Assembly: GCA_031418215.1 (NCBI GenBank)
Contig: JANOXC010000137.1
Location: forward strand, 1 to 21,714
Direction of reading: 5' to 3'
Source: JANOXC01 sp031418215
GTDB lineage: Bacteria > Bacteroidota > Bacteroidia > AKYH767-A > OLB10
Length of the DNA stretch: 21,714 bases
Shown: positions 16,486 through 21,714 of the stretch, in pieces
How positions within the stretch are numbered: position 1 is the stretch's first letter
Layout: every line of letters starts with the position of its first letter
Notes under the pieces: generated by a model
Seen by the model: only the letters and a program-made list of their open reading frames with translations
Databases searched by the model: none
Told to the model about the DNA's origin: nothing
Program-made: the position numbers and the translations under genes

Positions 16486-17460
16486 ATGAAAGAAACCATT
16501 TTACGCAAGTATTTATATATATCACTCGCATTATTAGGCTTTTCAACCGTTAATGCTCAAACCGCTTACCGCAGACTAAGTCCGGAGGAATATATATCCT
16601 TATACAAGGAATTAGCCGTGGTCAACATGCGTGAGAAACATGTACCTGCCAGCATCACTTTAGCACAAGCTATGTTTGAATCTGATTGCGGCAATAGCCC
16701 GCTTGCTTTGAATGCAAAAAATCATTTTGGCATTAAATGTCATGTTGAATGGACCGGTGAAACGTTTCATCAGGATGATGATGAGCGCGATGAATGTTTC
16801 CGTAAATATGAAAATCCTTTGCAATCTTACGAAGACCATTCTGACTTTCTGCGCTCACGAGATCGTTACAGTTCTTTGTTTCAGCTGGATATTACAGATT
16901 ACAAAGGTTGGGCAAAAGGTTTAAAGCAAGCAGGCTATGCTACCAATCCGCAATATGCTTCCAAGTTAATTGACCTGATTGAAAGAAACAAACTATACCT
17001 GCTGGATGAAGGAAAAGATCTGCCGGTGTGTAAAGACGGCACGGCACAAATTGCCAATGAAGGTGGAAAAAAAGAAGTGAAGCAAGGAGATGAAACAAAA
17101 AAGGAAGTGTTTTATAAATCTCCACCACTTGCCTCTGAAGGATTTATCAACGGTGTTCCTTATATCATTTCCAAAAAAGGGGATTCATTCTACAGTATCT
17201 CCAAGCAAAAACAAATGATGTTGTGGCAGGTTTTGAAATATAACGATGCAGATAAGAATGATGAATTGAAACCGGGAGAAATTGTTTTCTTAAAACCTAA
17301 AAGAGTTGCCGCAAAGGAAGAATACCATCTTGTGCAATTGGGTGAGTCGATGCGAAGCATTTCACAACAACATGGCGTGAAACTTACCCGTTTATACCAC
17401 AATAATAATATGACCCCCGGCCAGGATGCACTCGTCGGTCAAAAGATTAACTTAAGGTAA
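16486..17460 (+). CDS. Secreted glucosaminidase (GH73-type) with two LysM domains
   Basis: 324 residues. The signal peptide spans about 1-24 (cleavage near VNAQ). The GH73 N-acetylglucosaminidase domain covers about 33-172: ASITLAQAMFESDCGNS carries the catalytic Glu65, followed by NHFGIKCH, YENPLQSYEDHSDFLRSR and the closing YATNPQYASKLIDLIE. A charged linker (185-210) leads to two LysM modules that bind peptidoglycan glycans, about 225-271 (YIISKKGDSFYSISKQ) and 280-323 (YHLVQLGESMRSISQQ). The enzyme should cut the glycan backbone of peptidoglycan in the periplasm, for growth, cell separation or remodelling. It is a single-gene unit converging on the GH16 gene with only 19 bp between stops. 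Confidence 0.94.
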   Translation: MKETILRKYLYISLALLGFSTVNAQTAYRRLSPEEYISLYKELAVVNMREKHVPASITLAQAMFESDCGNSPLALNAKNHFGIKCHVEWTGETFHQDDDERDECFRKYENPLQSYEDHSDFLRSRDRYSSLFQLDITDYKGWAKGLKQAGYATNPQYASKLIDLIERNKLYLLDEGKDLPVCKDGTAQIANEGGKKEVKQGDETKKEVFYKSPPLASEGFINGVPYIISKKGDSFYSISKQKQMMLWQVLKYNDADKNDELKPGEIVFLKPKRVAAKEEYHLVQLGESMRSISQQHGVKLTRLYHNNNMTPGQDALVGQKINLR

Positions 17461-17479
17461 ACTATTCACAGCCTTTTTC

Positions 17480-18679
17480 TTACCTTTTTACTTCTACTCT
17501 TTCTGCAAGTATCTTCTTTCCGGCTCTGGCAATCACAATTATACTTTCATCAGGCAGCTGATCAATATTGATATTTTTTTCACCTGTCATTTGTCGTTTA
17601 ATCAATTTCCCTGATGAATCATAAATCGCAACAGCACCTTGTTTGCTTTGCTTTCCGTAATAATGATACGTTAATTGATGTTTCTCGAAATCAATATAGA
17701 CCGTTATTAATTGGTTGCTGCGTGTGTTAACTGAATGATTAAGTAAATCAGGTTTTTGGGATGACGTTAATTGCTTCAACAAGTCTTCATCATTAGGTAA
17801 ATATTTCCATTTCCTCCCATTATAATTATTTTTGAAATACCGGATATAATCAATTTCCAAAGCAGAAGGAAATACCGTTGATTCATCAGTGCCAACCCAA
17901 AATCCTTTTCCCTTTCTATTTCGTGAAACAGCATTATTGGCAATGATGTGCATATCACCTTGATAGGCTTGTGATTGTGTTACATAATTACTTCCATTAC
18001 AAAACCAGCGTTGCTTTTCAGATGTCCATGCAAATGAGATGGTATTAAACCTGCCGGTGAAATTTGTTTTTACCTTTTTCCATCCGCCATAATTTTTTGT
18101 GCAGCCTCCTTTGCAATGCAAATCCCAATGTGTTTCACTGGACCGTTCTCCTTTATTTTCGAAAACATCTATTTCATTATCATTTCCAAAAAGCCAGAAT
18201 GCAGGCCACATTCCATTGCTGTTTAATGATTGCTTGAATCGAATTTCATAGAAGCCAAAGCCATAAGCTTCTTTGGAATAGATCATACCGGATGAATAAT
18301 CAAAACACCGGAAATTTAACTCTCCATTTTTGTTCCGTGCAGCCGAGTCAATCCATGATTCACAATTTCCGCAAGTTCTTTCTTTTTTTGCAGTGAGTGA
18401 TAAAATTCCTTTGTGCAAAGTACTGTTCTTACCATCCGTATAATATTCGAGTGATTCTTCTTCCGGCGTATTACCTGTTAAATGTCTGCCCCAAGGATAG
18501 GAAGTCAACCACTTTTTTTGATCCAATATTTCACCATTAAATTCATCGGCAAACTGCATCGTATAATGGCTTTGAGTACCATCACCATACAAGATCAATA
18601 GCTGCTGCTGGCTGAGGGCTTTGTCAGCCAACATTAAAAAACAAAAAATAAAAATGTAAAATTTATATTTAAGTCCCAT
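17480..18679 (-). CDS. Secreted glycoside hydrolase family 16 (beta-glucanase) with C-terminal sorting-like domain
   Basis: 399 residues. The signal peptide ends near ALSQ (residue 24). The GH16 domain spans about 40-285. It opens with FADEFNGEILDQKKW; the catalytic motif is EIDVFE at 169-174 (nucleophile Glu169, acid/base Glu174), preceded by NGMWPAFWLFG; the domain ends with LEIDYIRYF. GH16 enzymes cleave beta-1,3/1,4 glucans, galactans or related polysaccharides; the subfamily and substrate cannot be fixed here. Cysteine-bearing inserts (TCGNC at 102-106, FRC at 123-125, CKGGC at 189-193) are unusual and may form disulfides. Residues about 320-399 (VAIYDSSGKLIKRQMTG, then a strand-rich end) look like a T9SS sorting domain that lacks the usual PNP motif. 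It lies downstream of the L31 terminator, so it probably has its own promoter. Confidence 0.92.
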   Translation of the reverse strand: MGLKYKFYIFIFCFLMLADKALSQQQLLILYGDGTQSHYTMQFADEFNGEILDQKKWLTSYPWGRHLTGNTPEEESLEYYTDGKNSTLHKGILSLTAKKERTCGNCESWIDSAARNKNGELNFRCFDYSSGMIYSKEAYGFGFYEIRFKQSLNSNGMWPAFWLFGNDNEIDVFENKGERSSETHWDLHCKGGCTKNYGGWKKVKTNFTGRFNTISFAWTSEKQRWFCNGSNYVTQSQAYQGDMHIIANNAVSRNRKGKGFWVGTDESTVFPSALEIDYIRYFKNNYNGRKWKYLPNDEDLLKQLTSSQKPDLLNHSVNTRSNQLITVYIDFEKHQLTYHYYGKQSKQGAVAIYDSSGKLIKRQMTGEKNINIDQLPDESIIVIARAGKKILAERVEVKR

Positions 18680-18728
18680 CTGTTGTATTTAACCAGCAAT
18701 ATTTTAAATGTTTCCCACCGGATGCAAT

Positions 18729-18762
18729 AAAAAAATCCTGTTCCTAAAACCGGAACAGGATT
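18729..18762 (-). terminator. Rho-independent terminator of rpmE
   Basis: AATCCTGTTCC (18734-18744) and GGAACAGGATT (18752-18762) are exact reverse complements around a 7-base loop. On the minus strand the 11-bp stem lies 22 bases past the L31 stop and runs straight into a seven-base T-run (18729-18735, partly within the stem). It separates rpmE from the GH16 gene. Confidence 0.88.
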
Positions 18763-18784
18763 ACCTAATGTACCACCATGAAAA

Positions 18785-19054
18785 CTATTTTTCTGTGTCT
18801 TGTTTTTTCGCTTTTGCATATCGGGTGCGGAATTTATCCACACGACCGGCAGTGTCAATCAGCTTCATTTTGCCGGTGTAGTAAGGGTGCGACATGTGCG
18901 AAATTTCAAGTTTTACAAGCGGGTATTCTTTACCGTCTTCCCATTTAATGGTATCGCGGGTATCAATAGTAGATTTCGTCATAAAAGAATAATCGTTGGA
19001 GATGTCTTTAAAAACTACCATACGGTAATTCTTGGGATGCAGGTCTTTTTTCAT
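18785..19054 (-). CDS. rpmE: Ribosomal protein L31, type B
   Basis: 89 residues, the type B length. L31 sits in the central protuberance of the 50S subunit and bridges to the 30S subunit. MKKDLHPKNYRMVVFKDIS, then KWEDGKEYPLVKLEISHMSH, PYYTGKMKLIDTAGRVDKF and a basic C-terminal tail are diagnostic. The four zinc-binding cysteines of the C+ type are absent, which defines the zinc-independent form that many Bacteroidota use as their normal L31. The ATG at 19054 is preceded by a well-formed promoter, and a strong terminator follows, so the gene is monocistronic. Nothing suggests that it is broken. Confidence 0.96.
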   Translation of the reverse strand: MKKDLHPKNYRMVVFKDISNDYSFMTKSTIDTRDTIKWEDGKEYPLVKLEISHMSHPYYTGKMKLIDTAGRVDKFRTRYAKAKKQDTEK

Positions 19055-19074
19055 TACAATTTATAATTGGAGGG

Positions 19075-19104
19075 CAAAAATAGGGATAAAATCATAATGT
19101 ACAA
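19075..19104 (-). promoter_or_regulatory. Bacteroidota-type promoter of rpmE
   Basis: On the minus strand, TTG (19102-19104) and TATTTTTG (19075-19082, perfect TAnnTTTG, followed by C) are separated by 19 bases. This is the spacing expected for the -33 and -7 elements. Predicted transcription starts near 19070, leaving a leader of about 16 bases before the ATG at 19054. Confidence 0.65.
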
Positions 19105-19157
19105 TAGTTGAACTGAAAATTAGTTATTGAATAGCCATTCAGCTACTCCACTTCACT

Positions 19158-19166
19158 TATATTTGC
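19158..19166 (+). promoter_or_regulatory. -7 element of the beta-helix lipoprotein gene
   Basis: TATATTTGC is a perfect TAnnTTTG match, and only seven bases separate its TTTG from the ATG at 19173. I see no good -33 element. The predicted start of transcription is within a few bases of the start codon, giving an almost leaderless message. It shares the 118-bp divergent region with the rpmE promoter. Confidence 0.45.
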
Positions 19167-19172
19167 CCACCT

Positions 19173-20660
19173 ATGTCTCGCTGGTTAAATCAATTAAGCC
19201 CCTTATTTAAGTTCATTTTCCTGCTCAGTCTGGCATTCCTTTTACCTTTTAGTTCTTGTAAAAAAGACGATCTGCTTACGGATAGCAATGTTGAACTCAA
19301 CTTTTCCCAAAAAGAGATATTGTTCGATACTGTTTTTGTGTCCATAGGCTCTACGACAAAAAATTTCAAGGTGTACAATCCTTATGATCAGCCACTTAAA
19401 ACAAATATCAGACTTGCTGGACCTGGTGTGAATTTCAGAATGAATGTAAACGGACAGGCCGGGAGGGTGTTTAAAGACGTTGAAATTAGGGCCAAAGACA
19501 GCCTTTGGATTTTCGTGGAAGTAACTGTTGATCCAAACGCCGGAGTCCTTCCATACATCATAACCGATTCCATCATTTTTGAAACCAATGGATCCGTGCA
19601 GGATGTTGACCTAAGAGCTTGGGGGCAAAACGCACATTTTATTGTGGCCGACCGTTTTCTCAACGATAATTTTCCACTTTATGCCTTACTTGATACAGCA
19701 CTTAACGCATCTTTTACCTGGGATAGCATCTTGCCTTATGTAATTTATGGTTACCTCGTAATTGATTCCACTCAAACTTTGACTATACAAGCAGGCTGTA
19801 AGATTCATTTTAATAATGGTGCCGGGTTATGGATATATAAAGGCGGGAAGTTAAATGTTGAAGGTAATGTAAATCACCCCGTTGTTTTCCAGGGAATCAG
19901 AAGAGAAGCCTCCTTTGCAGAGGAGCCCGGGCAATGGGACAGGATATGGCTTAACAATGGCTCATTTTCCAATATCAATTATGCAATCATTAAAAATGGA
20001 TTTATTGGACTGCAATGTGATGTATTCCCCACACCTGCCGCAACCGATCAGCTATTTCTGTCGAATACGATCGTCGAAAACATGAGTGGTTTTGGGTTAC
20101 TAGCGTATAATTTTACCATTAAAGGCTGGAACAATGTTTTTGCTAATTGCGGCTCTTATTGTTGTGCATTAACTGCTGGCGGTAGTTATGAATTCCAACA
20201 TTGCACGATGGCTAATTATTGGAAAATATCACAGCGGTCGACTCCCGCGGTGTACGTCAACAATTATCAATCAACAAAAACTGGTACTGATGTTTATAAT
20301 CTGAATTCAGCGGATTTTAAAAACTGTATCATTACGGGAAGTCAGGATGATGAGTTGAAATCAGATTTTATTACCGGAAGTGGAGTGAATATCAATTATA
20401 AATTCGACCATTGCCTGATTAAAGCTAAGGATACGCCAACCAGCGACATAAATCATTTTAATACCATTTGCAGAAATTGTGACCCTGGTTTTAAAGACAC
20501 CGACAATAATAATTATGAATTAGGACCCGGTTCACAGGCAATTGATTTTGGGGATAGTGCATTTGTGATACCTGATACAACAGACTTCGACATCAAACGT
20601 AATTTGCGCCCTTCAACATTAAATACTTTTCCGGATTTGGGTGCTTATGAAAAACAATAA
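19173..20660 (+). CDS. Lipoprotein with right-handed beta-helix and choice-of-anchor Q-like end
   Basis: 495 residues. The signal peptide ends in the lipobox FSSC (Cys29), followed by KKDD, so it should be an envelope lipoprotein, possibly surface-exposed. Residues about 40-150 form an Ig-like beta domain (FSQKEILFDTVFVSIGSTTK). Residues about 195-440 contain the Gly/Asn-rich, strand-turn pattern of a right-handed parallel beta-helix (IQAGCKIHFNNGAGLWIYKG, GKLNVEGNVNHPVVFQG, and later SADFKNCIITGSQ). The C-terminus (YELGPGSQAIDFGD, ending in FPDLGAYEKQ) resembles the choice-of-anchor Q region of pectate-lyase-fold Bacteroidota proteins. No catalytic residues of polysaccharide lyases are obvious, so a binding or structural role is as likely as enzymatic activity. 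The right-hand neighbour region is repeat-rich. Confidence 0.78.
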   Translation: MSRWLNQLSPLFKFIFLLSLAFLLPFSSCKKDDLLTDSNVELNFSQKEILFDTVFVSIGSTTKNFKVYNPYDQPLKTNIRLAGPGVNFRMNVNGQAGRVFKDVEIRAKDSLWIFVEVTVDPNAGVLPYIITDSIIFETNGSVQDVDLRAWGQNAHFIVADRFLNDNFPLYALLDTALNASFTWDSILPYVIYGYLVIDSTQTLTIQAGCKIHFNNGAGLWIYKGGKLNVEGNVNHPVVFQGIRREASFAEEPGQWDRIWLNNGSFSNINYAIIKNGFIGLQCDVFPTPAATDQLFLSNTIVENMSGFGLLAYNFTIKGWNNVFANCGSYCCALTAGGSYEFQHCTMANYWKISQRSTPAVYVNNYQSTKTGTDVYNLNSADFKNCIITGSQDDELKSDFITGSGVNINYKFDHCLIKAKDTPTSDINHFNTICRNCDPGFKDTDNNNYELGPGSQAIDFGDSAFVIPDTTDFDIKRNLRPSTLNTFPDLGAYEKQ

Positions 20661-20723
20661 TGACCACTGATTAAACTGATTTTGACCACTGATTAAACTG
20701 ATTTTTTGGATTGCCCTGATTTT
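20661..20723. repeat. 63-bp repeat cassette, copy 1
   Basis: It starts at the base after the lipoprotein stop. A 22-bp unit (first 20 bases TGACCACTGATTAAACTGAT) is repeated exactly in tandem at 20661-20682 and 20683-20704. A 19-bp tail containing GGATTGCCCTGATTTT follows (20705-20723). A second copy of the whole arrangement lies 183 bp further on. No open frame of note crosses it. Confidence 0.85.
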
Positions 20724-20787
20724 ATTTTTTATTAAATGATAAATGCTCTTCCTCCCTTCTTAAAATAAGATCGATATTTTTAATCAG

Positions 20788-20833
20788 TTAAAAACTGTAT
20801 TATATCCTACATATCAGCATAATCATTCAACAA
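20788..20833 (-). pseudogene. Degenerate remnant of an acyl-CoA reductase 3' end
   Basis: Positions 20790-20833 align without gaps to 21104-21147, inside the 3' end of the intact acyl-CoA reductase gene, with 32 of 44 bases identical by my hand count. Translated on the minus strand in the matching frame, the remnant reads LNDYAD-M-stop-DIIQFL then TD-stop. The intact gene reads LNDYADGVDVMQFLLRLGD-stop. Several differences are silent or conservative (Val to Ile, Met to Ile), so the copy seems to have diverged as a coding sequence before it was broken by an in-frame TAG. No similarity is visible upstream of this point or beyond the last codons. Confidence 0.65.
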
Positions 20834-20843
20834 ATACTTAATA

Positions 20844-20906
20844 TGAGTGCTGATTAAACTGATCTTGACCGCTGATTAAACTGATTTTTTGGATTGCCCT
20901 GATTTT
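20844..20906. repeat. 63-bp repeat cassette, copy 2
   Basis: Same organisation as copy 1: two 22-bp units (20844-20865 and 20866-20887) and an identical 19-bp tail (20888-20906). By hand count it differs from copy 1 at five of 63 positions, four of them in the first unit. Confidence 0.85.
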
Positions 20907-20925
20907 CAAATGTCAGCTCTTTACT

Positions 20926-21093
20926 TAATCGCTTTTTTGCCTAATCGCTTCTTTGCCTAATCGCTTCTTTGCCCAATCGCTTCTTTGCCCATTCGCTTCT
21001 GTGCCTAATCGCTTCTGTGCCCAATCGCTTCTGTGCCCAATCGTCTTTTTGCCTAATCGCTTCTTCGCCTAATCGCTTCTTCGCCTAATCGCC
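20926..21093. repeat. 16-bp tandem repeat array (about 10.5 copies)
   Basis: Ten full units of the type TAATCGCTTCTTTGCC run without gaps from 20926 to 21085, followed by a partial unit. Variants are grouped: the spacer base triplet is TTT in units 1-4, GTG or TGT-like in units 5-7, and TTC in units 9-10; unit 8 has a small rearrangement. Read on the minus strand, each unit is two 8-bp half-units, TTAGGCGA and AGAAGCGA. The array enters the last codons of the acyl-CoA reductase gene and supplies its TAG stop. A period of 16 is not a multiple of 3, and there are no unique spacers, so this is not CRISPR. Confidence 0.95.
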
Positions 21094-21714
21094 TAACCTC
21101 AACAAAAACTGCATCACATCCACCCCATCGGCATAATCGTTTAATGATGGCGACTGACTTTTTCCGAATGGAATAAATTCTTTTCCAACTATACATTGAA
21201 TATTTTCCTGCTCTGATGCGAGCTTTTTATTGAGGCTGATTTTATTGTCATAATATTCATAATGAACAACGGATACCGGAGTAGCAAGGTGAACATGCTC
21301 TCTGATGATCAGGAAATTGTTGGTAAGAAATTTTTCATTGTTCAACAGAAACAAAGTCTGGTGGTATTCAAAGTTATTCATGTATTTATTGTGCTGCATA
21401 ACAGTTGAATAATTCTCCATCGCTTTAAAAAAGTCAGAAAAATCATAACCATTTAGTATATATAATTTGGAAACGTTTCTACAACCAAGTCCATAATAGG
21501 AAAAAATATCCCTTCCCAATTCCTTTAATTCTGCCGCTGATTCATTGCCTTCAAGAACGCCTACAGCATTCCTGTTTTTACGAATGATATGTGGAATCTT
21601 GCTGAAATAGTATTCAAAATAGCGGGCCGAATTGCTTCCACCGGTTGCTATAACGGCATCCGGTTTTTCGAGCTTAGAAACAAATTGAATATATTCATTG
21701 AATCGATGTTCAAT
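21085..21714 (-). CDS. Acyl-CoA reductase (LuxC-like), C-terminal part
   Basis: The frame is open from the window edge to the TAG at 21085-21087 and gives 209 residues; the N-terminal half lies beyond the window. These enzymes reduce acyl-CoA to an aldehyde with NADPH through a cysteine thioester. The visible sequence contains KPDAVIATGGSNSARYFEYY, PHIIRKNRNAVGVLEGNE and FSYYGLGCRNVSKLYIL with the Cys of GLGCRN. These match the LuxC-type acyl-CoA reductase family common in Bacteroidota, where the role is not bioluminescence. The protein ends in MQFLLRLGD. The stop codon lies inside the first partial unit of a 16-bp tandem repeat, and a decayed second copy of this 3' end lies 314 bp further downstream. 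Confidence 0.88.
   Translation of the reverse strand: MEHRFNEYIQFVSKLEKPDAVIATGGSNSARYFEYYFSKIPHIIRKNRNAVGVLEGNESAAELKELGRDIFSYYGLGCRNVSKLYILNGYDFSDFFKAMENYSTVMQHNKYMNNFEYHQTLFLLNNEKFLTNNFLIIREHVHLATPVSVVHYEYYDNKISLNKKLASEQENIQCIVGKEFIPFGKSQSPSLNDYADGVDVMQFLLRLGD

Larger units (their letters stand above)
20661..21084. other. Repeat-rich intergenic region without an intact gene
   Basis: This 424-bp gap between the beta-helix lipoprotein and the acyl-CoA reductase holds, in order: repeat cassette 1, an AT-rich stretch, the reductase 3'-end remnant, repeat cassette 2 and the 16-bp tandem array. I see no promoter, RNA gene or intact coding frame in it. Confidence 0.85.

Noticed and set aside
18800..19066. 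Plus-strand frame of 88 residues opposite rpmE
   Set aside because: It mirrors the L31 gene almost exactly, and L31 has a promoter, a terminator and clear homology.
20926..21093. CRISPR array
   Set aside because: The units are contiguous 16-mers with no unique spacers, and no cas-like gene is present.

Overview
The window comes from an AT-rich chromosome of a Bacteroidota bacterium, probably of the Chitinophagales/Sphingobacteriales type. The evidence is: several secreted proteins with type IX secretion (T9SS) C-terminal sorting domains, lipoproteins with SSC lipoboxes, a zinc-free type B ribosomal protein L31, a DUF5522 mini-protein, and promoters of the Bacteroidota form (TAnnTTTG near -7). 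The species cannot be named from this sequence. There are no rRNA or tRNA genes, CRISPR arrays or transposase genes.

Layout. Positions 1-4005 (+) hold the 3' end of a large surface protein and two tightly spaced T9SS cargo proteins. Positions 4032-7350 (-) hold a DUF454 membrane protein, an overlapping RHS/YD-repeat-like protein and a UbiD-family decarboxylase. An OsmC-type peroxiredoxin (7553-7969, +) diverges from them. Positions 8265-13415 (+) form a five-gene set: a secreted CotH-kinase-like protein, a lipoprotein, a VTC-domain polyphosphate polymerase-like protein, a DUF4956 membrane protein and a DUF2490 outer-membrane barrel; the last three overlap. On the minus strand follow urocanate hydratase (hutU) and a 59-residue DUF5522 protein. 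Then come a D-cysteine desulfhydrase/ACC deaminase homologue (+), a LysM glucosaminidase (+), a GH16 beta-glucanase (-), ribosomal protein L31 with a clear promoter and terminator (-), a beta-helix lipoprotein (+), and at the right edge the C-terminal half of a LuxC-type acyl-CoA reductase (-).

How the genes fit together. Most genes here act at or outside the cell envelope: T9SS cargo, lipoproteins, cell-wall and glucan hydrolases, and an outer-membrane barrel. The most system-like part is the CotH/lipoprotein/VTC/DUF4956/DUF2490 set, which pairs a predicted secreted kinase-fold protein with a predicted polyphosphate-polymerase-fold protein, a membrane partner and an outer-membrane protein.

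The most unusual DNA is the 424-bp gap at 20661-21084. It holds two copies of a 63-bp repeat cassette, a degenerate second copy of the acyl-CoA reductase 3' end carrying a stop codon, and about ten copies of a 16-bp tandem repeat. That repeat is built from two 8-bp half-units and runs into the stop codon of the intact reductase gene.
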